Below are positions 17,492 to 25,453 of a stretch of DNA of 64,000 bases, in pieces. How positions within the stretch are numbered: position 1 is the stretch's first letter; each line of letters opens with the position of its first letter. The stretch comes from Lewinellaceae bacterium (lineage in GTDB: Bacteria; Bacteroidota; Bacteroidia; Chitinophagales; Saprospiraceae), in assembly GCA_020636325.1 (NCBI GenBank), contig JACJYC010000002.1, positions 434,001 to 498,000 on the forward strand, written 5' to 3'. Both the position numbers and the translations under genes were made by a program. Below the pieces are notes generated by a model, which made no database searches, was not told the DNA's origin, and saw only the letters and a program-made list of their open reading frames with translations.

Positions 17492-18118
17492 ATGAGAGAG
17501 CTCACATATGATCCGTCCTCTTTCCTGTTCGTCTTTACAGTGGAAGAGTACTTTTCCATCAACGGCCTGCTGGTATCCCTCTGGGCTGTCACCCTTTTAG
17601 CCATCGGCTGGTATTTTGTTTTTGTCAAATTCTCCCCTCAACGGATCTGGCGGATGATCAAAGTGCTTTGGCACGACCTGAGGATCCGCAAGCGCCTGAT
17701 ACAACTGGAAAGATTCCGGTTTGTCCAGGAACAAAATATCCAGAAAATCAGGGAACATACCGACGGCACGCTGGACAAACTGGCCGAATCTCCCGGTATA
17801 AGTCCTTACCTGGAAAAGGAGATCAGGGAACGGCTCGACCTCTGGGAGATCACCCGCCAGAAACATTACGAACTGATTGACCAATCCAAAAGATTAAAGG
17901 ATGAATTGCTGGTCATGCGCCAGGAATTGCTGCTGCTGTTCTACGTCCTCAACCGGATTGAGGACGACCCCGATTTCCGGCTTGACGTGGTCAGGTTGTA
18001 CAGCCTTGATCAAAAGATACAGACCCTTTTCGGCCGTCCTGTCTTCAGCGGATTCCTTGCGCCGCTGCTCAGGGCATGGAATCAGGGAAAATACCGCGAT
18101 CTGGAGCCGTATGAATAA
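17492..18118 (+). CDS. Single-span membrane protein with long helical domain, function unknown
   Basis: 208 residues from the ATG at 17492 (MRELTYDPSSFLF); a TTG at 17441 is less likely because it overlaps the regulatory region. A hydrophobic segment at about 20-45 (GLLVSLWAVTLLAIGWYFVF) anchors it, followed by a highly charged helical stretch (RIWRMIKVLWHDLRIRKRL, then several Glu/Lys/Leu-rich segments) that is probably coiled coil. No family is recognised. It ends 47 bp before the cytochrome P450 start on the same strand, so the two are likely one transcript, and it may be a membrane partner or scaffold of unknown kind. Confidence 0.7.
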   Translation: MRELTYDPSSFLFVFTVEEYFSINGLLVSLWAVTLLAIGWYFVFVKFSPQRIWRMIKVLWHDLRIRKRLIQLERFRFVQEQNIQKIREHTDGTLDKLAESPGISPYLEKEIRERLDLWEITRQKHYELIDQSKRLKDELLVMRQELLLLFYVLNRIEDDPDFRLDVVRLYSLDQKIQTLFGRPVFSGFLAPLLRAWNQGKYRDLEPYE

Positions 18119-18165
18119 ACCGAACGGCTTTCCGGCAGTTACATTGATATAACAGGCGTCCAACC

Positions 18166-19536
18166 ATGCAGATACCCACTGTCCCCCGCTGGCGATCACT
18201 CGTCAATGCCACGCGCTTTGTGGCCAACCCGGCCATTGTGCTGACGGAATATATCCGGGAATTCGGTCCGACCTTCTACGTTTATATCGGCGGCATGAAG
18301 AAAGGCGTTGTGACCATCGAGCCGCATATCATCCAGCATTTCCTGCAAAAAAACAACCGCAATTACCGCAAATCCGCCATCCAGGTCGACCGGCTGGGGC
18401 ATTTCCTGGGCCAGGGGCTCCTCACCTCCGACGGCGACTACTGGCTCCGGCAGCGCAGGCTGATCCAGCCGGGGTTCCACCGCGCCAAACTGGAAGGCCT
18501 CCGGGAGATCATGCAGGAAGTGATCGATGAATTCGCCGATTCCCTGCAGGAAGAAGCCCGAAAGGGCACGGAGATCGAGGTGGCCCACAAAATGATGGAG
18601 CTGGCGTTCAGGGTGGTGGCCCGTTCGCTGTTCAGCGCCGACCTGCTGGAAGCCAAACTGCAGGAGCTTTCCCAGGCGATCACGGCCCTCCAGTCGTTCA
18701 TCGTCCGCCAGATCCGGCAGCCCTACCTCAACCCCTGGTTCTACGTATCCGGGGCCCTGCGCCGCCACGAGCGGATCGCCAGGGATGCGGACCAGATCAT
18801 CCTGGATGTGATCCGAGAGCGACGGCAAGCGAAGGGAGAGCAAAACGACCTGCTGCAAATGCTCCTGGATGTGCGGTACGAAGACACCGGCGAGCCCATG
18901 ACCGACCGCCAATTGCTCGACGAAAGCAAGATCATTTTTGTCGCGGGCCACGAAACGACGGCCAATGCCCTGGCCTGGACCTGGTACCTGCTTTCCCGGC
19001 ATCCGGAGGTCGTTGTCAGAATAAGGGAGGAACTGGAGCGGGTAACCGGCGGCAACAACCCCGGTTTTGCCGACTTGCACCGGCTTGAATATACCGCCAG
19101 CGTGATCGAGGAAAGCATGCGGCTATACCCTCCGGCCTGGATCACCGACCGGCAGGCCAACGAAGCCGATGAGGTGGGCGACCTGAAGATCCCGAAGGAC
19201 GCCATTGTGGTGCCGTTCATTTACGGCGTTCACCGCAGCGAACGGCTCTGGGAGGATCCGGAGGCGTTCAATCCCGACCGGTTTGCAAAAGAAGAGAAAA
19301 GCCGGATGCCCGCTTACAGTTACATGCCGTTCGGCGGCGGCCCCAGGCTATGTATCGGCAACAGTTTTGCCATGATGGAGATGCAAATGATCCTGGCGAC
19401 GATCCTGCGCCGGTTCGATATTGAGCTGGTACCGGATCAGACCATCGAGGCCCAGCCGTTGGTGACGCTCAGGCCGAGGTACGGCATCCGTATGCGGTTC
19501 AAGCCGCTCACTGCTCCGCTGGTACAAATGACATGA
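18166..19536 (+). CDS. Cytochrome P450
   Basis: 456 residues with all hallmarks. The I-helix oxygen-binding motif AGHETT is at 260-265, the K-helix ExxR at 316-319 (ESMR), and the heme-binding loop FGGGPRLCIG at 389-398 has the thiolate ligand Cys396. HRSERLWEDPEAFNPDRF is the usual PERF-like region. The sequence is of the CYP102/CYP4-like fatty-acid-hydroxylase type rather than a short actinobacterial class, but the substrate cannot be assigned. No reductase is fused, and no ferredoxin gene is nearby. The divergent acyl-CoA dehydrogenase suggests a lipid context. Confidence 0.93.
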   Translation: MQIPTVPRWRSLVNATRFVANPAIVLTEYIREFGPTFYVYIGGMKKGVVTIEPHIIQHFLQKNNRNYRKSAIQVDRLGHFLGQGLLTSDGDYWLRQRRLIQPGFHRAKLEGLREIMQEVIDEFADSLQEEARKGTEIEVAHKMMELAFRVVARSLFSADLLEAKLQELSQAITALQSFIVRQIRQPYLNPWFYVSGALRRHERIARDADQIILDVIRERRQAKGEQNDLLQMLLDVRYEDTGEPMTDRQLLDESKIIFVAGHETTANALAWTWYLLSRHPEVVVRIREELERVTGGNNPGFADLHRLEYTASVIEESMRLYPPAWITDRQANEADEVGDLKIPKDAIVVPFIYGVHRSERLWEDPEAFNPDRFAKEEKSRMPAYSYMPFGGGPRLCIGNSFAMMEMQMILATILRRFDIELVPDQTIEAQPLVTLRPRYGIRMRFKPLTAPLVQMT

Positions 19537-19901
19537 TTCTCAGCAAACGATAATGGTTGGTAACAATATCCTGGATTTTGAAACCGTAGGTCTTTTCTAT
19601 TTGCCAAAGCAGAATGCTTTGACTTTTCTTTTAAACCACAACCGAAGGGTTTGGTATTCGGGAGCGTCTGATCCTTTTAAAAATTCGGCCTCATCCCTTA
19701 AATTCCGGAATGACTCGTGTTATTGGAATTGCACAATAGCCCAATTCCAATAGGCTCTTCTTATGTGTACATATGATTCTGATGTGGTAAAAAACAAAAT
19801 AAGAATAGGTTTAGCTTCTCCTTTTTCCTACCCCTGTCCAAGGTGAAGCCGAAGGATCACCAAAGCTACCCACTTCCTCAAATCGCACGGAACCAGATTT
19901 C
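19537..19901. other. Gene-free stretch
   Basis: A 66-codon frame at 19553-19753 has no recognisable domain and ends inside a hairpin, so I do not call it a gene. The only clear structure is the inverted repeat at 19721-19752. The base composition is more AT-rich than the flanking genes. Confidence 0.55.
19721..19752. terminator. Perfect 11-bp hairpin between P450 and lpxD-like gene
   Basis: TATTGGAATTG (19721-19731) pairs fully with CAATTCCAATA (19742-19752) across a 10-nt loop. It lies about 185 bp past the P450 stop and before the convergent LpxD gene. It lacks a U-run, so it could also be a protein-binding site. Confidence 0.45.
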
Positions 19902-20834
19902 CTATTTGTAATAATTGGCAAAAAACTCCGGTAGATGCCTCAACGCCGCCATTTCCCGGTAAATGGTCCGGGCTTCCGCGGCGGGATAGCCGAAATAGGT
20001 CTTGCCGCCTTCCAGGTCTTTCGACACCCCGGATTTGGCGCCAACGATCACGCGGTCGCCGATGTTGAGGTTCTGCGCGATCCCGACCTGGCCGTACAGG
20101 GTCACCCAGTCGCCGATGCGGGTATTGCCCGCGATGCCCACCTGGGCCGCGATCAGGCAGTTTTTACCGATCTTGACATCGTGTCCGATCTGGATCTGGC
20201 AATCCAGTTTGGTGCCGGCGCCGATGACGGTATCGCCGGTCACGCCTTTGCAGATCGTGCAGCCCGCCCCGATCTCGACATCGTTCTCGATGATCACCCG
20301 GCCGCCCGAGCGCCATTTCACGAACCCTTCTTCGGTCTTCTTATAATAGAAGGCGTCGGAACCGACCACCGAATTGGACTGGATGATCGCGTTTTCGCCG
20401 ATGATGCTGTAATCGCCGATGACCGCGTTGGCCTGGATATGGGCGTTTTTGCCGATTTTCACGTGGTGCCCGACGACGGCGCCGACTTCAACAACTGCGT
20501 CAGGATGGATCTCAGCGGTAGGCGCAATGGACGCCGTGAGCGGCTGTATCGGCCGGTATTCCTTCACCAGTTCGTTGAAGGCCTCAAAGGGGGTCTGGCA
20601 AACCAGCAGGACCTTTCCTTTCGGGCAAGCCGTTTTTTTATCGATCAGGATGATCGTTGCCTGTGATTCGAGGGCCTTTTTATAGTATTTCTCAACGTCT
20701 ACAAAGGAGATGTCCCCGTTTTCCACCTGGTGAATTTCATTGATGCCGGTGGCTTCAAGCCGGTTATCGCCGATGATTTCCGCCTGGATCTTGCCGGCGA
20801 TTTCTGTAACAGGGATAGGCCGGGGAAACTTCAT
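19902..20834 (-). CDS. lpxD: LpxD-like UDP-3-O-acylglucosamine N-acyltransferase paralogue
   Basis: 310 residues. An N-terminal uridine-binding-like domain (about 1-100) is followed by a left-handed beta-helix of hexapeptide repeats (about 105-270). In lipid A synthesis LpxD adds the N-linked hydroxyacyl chain. The catalytic-His motif is present as QIQIGHDVKIG, and GVSKDLEGGKTYFGYPA is the family C-terminal signature. Unlike canonical LpxD, the second conserved His (GxxGH) reads GIAQN, and the usual DGFGF-like segment reads SDAFYYKK. These changes suggest a divergent paralogue with a different acyl donor or acceptor, so the symbol is provisional. The usual lpxC/fabZ neighbours are absent. Confidence 0.75.
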   Translation of the reverse strand: MKFPRPIPVTEIAGKIQAEIIGDNRLEATGINEIHQVENGDISFVDVEKYYKKALESQATIILIDKKTACPKGKVLLVCQTPFEAFNELVKEYRPIQPLTASIAPTAEIHPDAVVEVGAVVGHHVKIGKNAHIQANAVIGDYSIIGENAIIQSNSVVGSDAFYYKKTEEGFVKWRSGGRVIIENDVEIGAGCTICKGVTGDTVIGAGTKLDCQIQIGHDVKIGKNCLIAAQVGIAGNTRIGDWVTLYGQVGIAQNLNIGDRVIVGAKSGVSKDLEGGKTYFGYPAAEARTIYREMAALRHLPEFFANYYK

Positions 20835-20887
20835 AGCTGCTCTCTTTTTGTGTTTGGTATGTGTTGTCCGACAAAACGCCCGATGGC

Positions 20888-21718
20888 TTACTGCCCGATC
20901 GAGCCCATTTCCACGCCTTCGGAGTAGGCTACATTCACCTTGTTTTCGTGGAAAGCCTGCTTGATGGCGCGGTGTACTTCAAATGTCGCTTCCCAGTAAT
21001 CATCCGGGTTGACATAGGGCCTTACCGTCAGCAGGATATTGTGGGTGTCAAAGGTTTCAATGCCGACCTCGGGCGCTGGTTGCTTCAACACCATGGGGAT
21101 CGTTTCCAATGCCCCTTTGATGATCTCCTGCACCCGGGGGAAGCTCTCGTTGTAGGGCATGGTCACGCTCACCTCCAACCGGATCATACCCTTCTGGGAA
21201 TAGTTGGTCACGACATTTTCTACCACCTGGCCGTTCGGGATCACCAGGGTTTTCATCCCCGGCGTTGTGATGATGGTGTTGAAGATCTGGATCTGTTCCA
21301 CTTTACCGAACTTATCGAGGATCTCCACCCAGTCGCCGACCTTGTACGGGCGAAAGATCAGGATGATGATGCCGGCCGCGAAATTGCTCAGGCTGCCCTG
21401 CAGGGCCAGGCCCACTGCGAAGCCGGCCGCTGCCAGAACCGCCAGGAAGCTGGCCGTGTCGATCCCGACCAGGCTCGCTACGCTGAAGATGAGGAGCACT
21501 TTCAGGGAAATGCCCACCAACGACCGCAGGAACGGAACGATATTGTGGCTGATGCCGGCGGTCTCCATGGCCTTTCCCGCTATCCGGGCAATCCAGTTGC
21601 AGACCCGCAATCCGATAAACAGCAATACAAGCGCAAGGCCAAGTTTCGGGGCATACTCGATCACCATTTCCGTGATCTTGTCCACCCAATTCAGCGTTTG
21701 TGCTACCTGGTTTTCCAT
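20888..21718 (-). CDS. Small-conductance mechanosensitive channel (MscS family), copy 1
   Basis: 276 residues from the ATG at 21718 (MENQVAQTLNW); an upstream start at 21787 would run into the promoter. Three N-terminal transmembrane segments are followed by the pore helix AAAGFAVGLALQGSLSNFAAGIIILIFRPYKVGDW, the strongest MscS signature, and a cytoplasmic beta domain (VIPNGQVVENVVTNYS). The channel opens under membrane tension to release solutes on osmotic downshock. A second MscS gene lies 1.0 kb away beyond nadC on the same strand. A TACCTTTG box at 21780-21773 is a good -7 element for this gene. Confidence 0.93.
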   Translation of the reverse strand: MENQVAQTLNWVDKITEMVIEYAPKLGLALVLLFIGLRVCNWIARIAGKAMETAGISHNIVPFLRSLVGISLKVLLIFSVASLVGIDTASFLAVLAAAGFAVGLALQGSLSNFAAGIIILIFRPYKVGDWVEILDKFGKVEQIQIFNTIITTPGMKTLVIPNGQVVENVVTNYSQKGMIRLEVSVTMPYNESFPRVQEIIKGALETIPMVLKQPAPEVGIETFDTHNILLTVRPYVNPDDYWEATFEVHRAIKQAFHENKVNVAYSEGVEMGSIGQ

Positions 21719-21772
21719 TATTTCTGATTTAACGCTGCTTCCAGGGTCAGATAAACCCCTTTTAAGCAGGCG

Positions 21773-21780
21773 CAAAGGTA
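21773..21780 (-). promoter_or_regulatory. -7 box for the MscS gene
   Basis: On the minus strand this reads TACCTTTG, matching the Bacteroidota -7 consensus TAnnTTTG, about 55 bp before the start codon. I see no good -33 TTG. Confidence 0.5.
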
Positions 21781-21823
21781 AAAACAATGGCGCTGAATCA
21801 CACCTATGACCTTTTAATTAAAC

Positions 21824-21831
21824 TATCTTTG
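21824..21831 (+). promoter_or_regulatory. -7 box for nadC
   Basis: TATCTTTG matches TAnnTTTG exactly and lies 16 bp before the nadC ATG, implying a very short leader. It faces away from the TACCTTTG box of the divergent MscS gene. Confidence 0.55.
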
Positions 21832-21847
21832 CGGCAAAAATTTGAAT

Positions 21848-22711
21848 ATGACTGTTTTGGACCAGCAACTGGAGGTGAAACTGGAACAATTTATAACGAA
21901 TGCGCTGGCAGAAGATATTGGAAGCGGGGACCATACTTCACAGGCTTGTATCCCGGCCGATGAACGCAGCAAGGCAAAATTACTGGTCAAAGACCCCGGC
22001 GTGCTGGCAGGCGTGGAAGTCGCGCGCAGGATATTTCACCATGTGGATCCGGGCAGCACGGTTTCCGTTCATCTGGAAGACGGCAGCCCGATCAGCCAGG
22101 GCGATATCGCTTTTGAGGTGGAATGCAATACCCAGGCCCTCCTGAAAGCGGAAAGGCTGGTGTTGAACACCATGCAACGCATGAGCGGCATCGCTACGCA
22201 GAGCAACCGTTTCTATTTTGAGGTCGAAGATTTGCCCGTCAAGATACTCGATACCCGGAAAACCACCCCGCTGATCCGTTTCCTGGAAAAATGGGCGGTC
22301 CGCCTGGGCGGTTGCCACAATTACCGGGACGGGCTCTACGACTGGTTCATGATCAAGGATAACCACGTTGAAGCCTGCGGCAGCGTCAGCAAAGCCATTG
22401 AAGCCGTTGCAGCCTACCAGAAAGAAAAGGGCCTGAACCTTCCGCTTACCGTGGAAGTCCGCAACCTGATGGAACTGTACGAAACCATGGAAACGGGAAT
22501 GGTCACCCGCATCATGTTCGACAATTTTGAGCTCCCGCTGCTGGCTGAAGCCGTCGCAACGGTCAACAAGCGATTCGAAACCGAAGCTTCCGGCGGCGTC
22601 AACATCAACAATATCCGAAAGGTAGCCCTCACGGGTGTGGACTATATATCCGTCGGCGCCCTGACCCATTCCGCCGTCAGTCTGGATCTAAGTCTCAAGA
22701 TCGTGAAATAA
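21848..22711 (+). CDS. nadC: Nicotinate-nucleotide pyrophosphorylase (carboxylating)
   Basis: 287 residues from the ATG at 21848. The enzyme converts quinolinate and PRPP to nicotinate mononucleotide, CO2 and pyrophosphate in de novo NAD synthesis. Family signatures include NALAEDIGSGDHTS near the N-terminus, ERLVLNTMQRMSGIAT, ILDTRKTTPLIRFLEKWAVRLGG with active-site Arg/Lys residues, YDWFMIKDNHV, and the C-terminal GVDYISVGALTHS. It stands alone between two minus-strand mechanosensitive channel genes, without nadA or nadB nearby. Confidence 0.96.
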   Translation: MTVLDQQLEVKLEQFITNALAEDIGSGDHTSQACIPADERSKAKLLVKDPGVLAGVEVARRIFHHVDPGSTVSVHLEDGSPISQGDIAFEVECNTQALLKAERLVLNTMQRMSGIATQSNRFYFEVEDLPVKILDTRKTTPLIRFLEKWAVRLGGCHNYRDGLYDWFMIKDNHVEACGSVSKAIEAVAAYQKEKGLNLPLTVEVRNLMELYETMETGMVTRIMFDNFELPLLAEAVATVNKRFETEASGGVNINNIRKVALTGVDYISVGALTHSAVSLDLSLKIVK

Positions 22712-22744
22712 CGGGCCTGAGCCAAAACGCCGACCGGCTGGTTA

Positions 22745-23551
22745 TCAGTTCTGGATAAGGTGCACATCCCTTTGCGGGAACGGAATAGAAACGCCCTGAC
22801 TGTCGAACGCCTTTTTGACGTATTCCGTCATGTGGAAATATACGGGCCAGTAATCCGCTACATTTACCCATACCCGGACGGCAAAATCAACCGAGCTGTC
22901 GCCCAGGTTCTTCACCCAGATCTGGTGGCCTTTTTCGTGCAATACGTTGGGCGTAGACTTGATCACCTGCTCAATGACCGACCGCGCCTTGTCAATACTG
23001 TCGCCGTAACCGATGCCGAAGGTCAGGTCCACGATCCGCTCGCCCGGAGAGGTGAGGTTCTCGATCGGGCCGCTCAACACAGCGCCGTTGGGGATGATGA
23101 TGATCCGGTTGTCCAGGGTCGTCAGAATGGTATTAAAGATCTGTATGGATTTTACGGTGCCTGAATAGCCCTGCGCGACAATGAAGTCGCCGACGCGATA
23201 AGGGCGGAACACCAGGATCAGAATGCCGCTGGCCAGGTGTCCGAGGTTGCCCTGCAAGGCCAGCCCTACCGCAAAGGCAATTGCGCTGAATATCGCGACA
23301 AAGGATGTCGTGTTGATGCCGAACATGCCGGCTACGCTGAGCAGCAGCAATACTTTCAGCCCTATGCTGATCAGAGAGCTCAGAAAAGACCGTACCGAAG
23401 GGTCCATGTTTCGCTTCTCCATCGTCCGGCGGGCAATCGCAGTGATCCTGGAAATGATCCAGAAACCGATAATCAGGGTCAGGATGGCGCCGACGACCTT
23501 GGGAGTATACTCCATGATCATCCGGCTCAAATATTCCATGTCGATTTTCAT
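22745..23551 (-). CDS. Small-conductance mechanosensitive channel (MscS family), copy 2
   Basis: 268 residues, same architecture as the channel at 20888-21718: three N-terminal membrane spans, then the pore helix AIAFAVGLALQGNLGHLASGILILVFRPYRVGDF, then the beta domain with IIPNGAVLSGPIENLT. The two differ through most of their length, so they are old paralogues rather than a recent duplication. The gene converges on nadC with a gap of 33 bp. It is divergent from recX, with repeat-containing DNA in between. Confidence 0.93.
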   Translation of the reverse strand: MKIDMEYLSRMIMEYTPKVVGAILTLIIGFWIISRITAIARRTMEKRNMDPSVRSFLSSLISIGLKVLLLLSVAGMFGINTTSFVAIFSAIAFAVGLALQGNLGHLASGILILVFRPYRVGDFIVAQGYSGTVKSIQIFNTILTTLDNRIIIIPNGAVLSGPIENLTSPGERIVDLTFGIGYGDSIDKARSVIEQVIKSTPNVLHEKGHQIWVKNLGDSSVDFAVRVWVNVADYWPVYFHMTEYVKKAFDSQGVSIPFPQRDVHLIQN

Positions 23552-23584
23552 TACTTATTAAATTTGTAGTTTTGTAAGATTCTG

Positions 23585-23632
23585 TACCGCCGACTGAAGA
23601 CTGGTGACAGCCAACTAAAAACAGTTGATTAA
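23585..23632. repeat. Heptad-type repeat between MscS and recX
   Basis: Units GCCGACT, GAAGACT, GGTGACA and GCCAACT follow one another, sharing the GnnnACT pattern with the element at 3504-3539. AACT...AGTT pairing (CAACTAAAAACAGTTG) closes a small hairpin at the end. Confidence 0.5.
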
Positions 23633-23782
23633 TGGCATAAGCTCGTTATTTTTTGCGTGTTTCCGCTTAGGTTCCGGATGGCTAATGCTGCTGTATTTGC
23701 CTGGCTTTTTTGACGGGATTTTGCAAAAATGGGATATAAAACCCTAATTTGTAAATAGTCTGATTAATTTTTTGTTTAAATT

Positions 23783-24256
23783 TTGAATCAAAAAAAGACA
23801 TTAACGCCCGAAGAAGCGCTCCTCAAATTGCAGCGTTTTTGCGCCTATCAGGACCGCTGCCACCAGGATGTCCGCAGCAAATTGATCGAGCTGGGCGTCT
23901 ATGGCGACACCCTCGAATCCGTTCTCGCCGAACTGATTTCCGATGGATTTTTGAACGAAGAGCGGTTCGCCCGATCCTTCGTCCGGGGCAAATTCAGGAT
24001 CAAGCGATGGGGCAGGCAAAAAATCCGCCAGGGATTGCTCCAGCGCCAGATCCCCGATGCCATCATCCGTATCGCGCTTCAGGAAATCGACAGCGAAGAA
24101 TACGCCCTTACCCTTGCTCACTTGCTCGACCAGAAAGCGGCCATGCTGCCGCCGGATGAGCCCGGGCAGCGTACGCAAAAGCTGTTCGCCTATGCCGCTT
24201 CAAGGGGATACGAAACGGAACTGATCTGGGAATTCCTGAAGGAGAAAAACCGGTAA
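23783..24256 (+). CDS. recX: RecX-like regulator of RecA
   Basis: 157 residues. RecX proteins bind RecA filaments and modulate recombination. The family's repeated three-helix units are visible: ALLKLQRFCAYQDRCHQDVRSKLIELG, then LISDGFLNEERFARSFVRGKFRIKRWGRQKIRQGLLQRQI, then the C-terminal unit ending AYAASRGYETELIWEFLKE. The frame has a stop just upstream (23777-23779) and no ATG, so translation must start at the TTG at 23783 or another weak codon. recA is not nearby. Its stop codon lies one base before the convergent glycosyltransferase stop. Confidence 0.88.
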   Translation: MNQKKTLTPEEALLKLQRFCAYQDRCHQDVRSKLIELGVYGDTLESVLAELISDGFLNEERFARSFVRGKFRIKRWGRQKIRQGLLQRQIPDAIIRIALQEIDSEEYALTLAHLLDQKAAMLPPDEPGQRTQKLFAYAASRGYETELIWEFLKEKNR

Positions 24257-24257
24257 T

Positions 24258-25322
24258 TCAGGAATTGAACAGGGATCTCAACGCCGCATGAAGCAGCATA
24301 CCGTTGCGCTCCATTGGGGTTGGAAATCCGGTAAACTTACCCGCTTCATCCATGGCGGTCCTCAGGTCGAAGTTGCGCTGAGCGTAGCTCCCGGCCCAAC
24401 CCGACAGGCGGCACCTTTCGCCCAGGTATTCCTGTTCGCCCTGCCCTGGGGTAGGAACCAGGACGGCCCTGCTGCCCACTGCCGATAAATCCATGAGCGT
24501 ACTGTACCCCGACCTGCAGATCACCAGTCCGGCGCCAGCCAACGCCGCATTCAATGCCGGCCCCTCAAGGTGATCCGCCACCTCCACCCGGGTTGCAGCC
24601 AAAGCCGTTGCCGGATGCCCCGGTAAACCGCGAACGAGCAGGGTCCGGCCCGCCACCCGTTCCAGTTGCGGCAACAGCAAGGTTTCCAGTTTCGTTCGTT
24701 GCGGCTCGGGCCCGGACAACAGGGCCAGCACAGCATATTTTTGGGGCGTCGCCACAGGCTCCAGCCTCGAAAGCAGGCCGATGAACCGTATTTTACCCGG
24801 TGCGCCGCCCTCAGACAACGCACCGGATAAATTGTCCGGGCCGGGTTGGTCGGGTACCCAGGTTTCGCGAAACCGGCCCGCCCACCGCTGCAAAATGAAT
24901 GTTGCGGCTTTTCCAGCGATCCCTTCAACCGGAAGCCGGACCTGGTGGTTGATCAATACGGAAGGAATACCGGCGTGATAACACCCGAAACGGCAATCGG
25001 AAATAATGGCGTCGATCTTCATCTTCCGGACAATGGACCGCGTTTGCAGATGTTCGCGCCGGACAGCAGAAACGACCCTCCACCCCTGCAAAGCCATGTT
25101 GAGGTACATGTTCCGGTATGGGTACCTTATGCCGTATGCGGGAAGTTCGACGGCGCTGACTTCCGGGCATTCCAACTTTAACAAGGCCAAAGCCCTGCCG
25201 CTGCCGGCGACAATGGGTTCTGCGCCCAGTTCGCGGCACACCCGGACCAGCGGAACGCAACGCGCAGCGTGGCCGAGCCCCCAGTCCAGTACAGCGATCA
25301 GAATCCTTTTGCCGGCCGGCAT
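24258..25322 (-). CDS. MurG/MGT-like glycosyltransferase (GT-B fold)
   Basis: 354 residues from the ATG at 25322 (MPAGKRILIAVLDWGLGHAARC). A longer start at 25355 would leave 3 bp to the divergent lipoprotein gene and cover its -7 box, so I reject it. The N-terminal DWGLGHAARC and the C-terminal ICRSGYSTLMDLSAVGSRAVLVPTPGQGEQEYLGERC with its Gly/Ser/Glu pattern are typical of UDP-sugar glycosyltransferases of the GT28/MurG type. Donor and acceptor are unknown. A true MurG is less likely because no cell-wall cluster surrounds it. Confidence 0.75.
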   Translation of the reverse strand: MPAGKRILIAVLDWGLGHAARCVPLVRVCRELGAEPIVAGSGRALALLKLECPEVSAVELPAYGIRYPYRNMYLNMALQGWRVVSAVRREHLQTRSIVRKMKIDAIISDCRFGCYHAGIPSVLINHQVRLPVEGIAGKAATFILQRWAGRFRETWVPDQPGPDNLSGALSEGGAPGKIRFIGLLSRLEPVATPQKYAVLALLSGPEPQRTKLETLLLPQLERVAGRTLLVRGLPGHPATALAATRVEVADHLEGPALNAALAGAGLVICRSGYSTLMDLSAVGSRAVLVPTPGQGEQEYLGERCRLSGWAGSYAQRNFDLRTAMDEAGKFTGFPTPMERNGMLLHAALRSLFNS

Positions 25323-25330
25323 TTTTTTAT

Positions 25331-25338
25331 TTACTTTG
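25331..25338 (+). promoter_or_regulatory. Candidate -7 box of the tiny lipoprotein gene
   Basis: TTACTTTG lies 20 bp upstream of the ATG at 25359. It differs from TAnnTTTG at one position and resembles the acpP promoter (TTACTTTG). Confidence 0.4.
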
Positions 25339-25358
25339 GATGAAAATTCCGTCAAACC

Positions 25359-25451
25359 ATGAAAAACAAATGGCTTTTGATCCTTACCCTGCTGGTGATC
25401 ATTCTGGCCGTCGCCTGCCGCTCATCCGATTGCGGCTGCCCCATGCACTAA
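25359..25451 (+). CDS. 30-residue lipoprotein
   Basis: The frame encodes 30 residues: a Lys-rich start, a 15-residue hydrophobic stretch (LLILTLLVIILAVA), then Cys at position 20 in a lipobox-like VACR context, and a short tail RSSDCGCPMH with two more Cys. This is the layout of a lipid-anchored micro-protein with almost no mature domain beyond a Cys/His cluster that could bind metal. It is flanked by a -7 box and starts close to the divergent glycosyltransferase. Its stop is 2 bp before the convergent GH2 gene's stop. The function is unknown; chance cannot be excluded for so short a frame, but the signal is clear. Confidence 0.65.
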   Translation: MKNKWLLILTLLVIILAVACRSSDCGCPMH

Positions 25452-25453
25452 GG

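Noticed and set aside
19553..19753. Possible 66-residue protein after the P450
   Set aside because: No domain, no ribosome-binding context, and its end is inside a hairpin.
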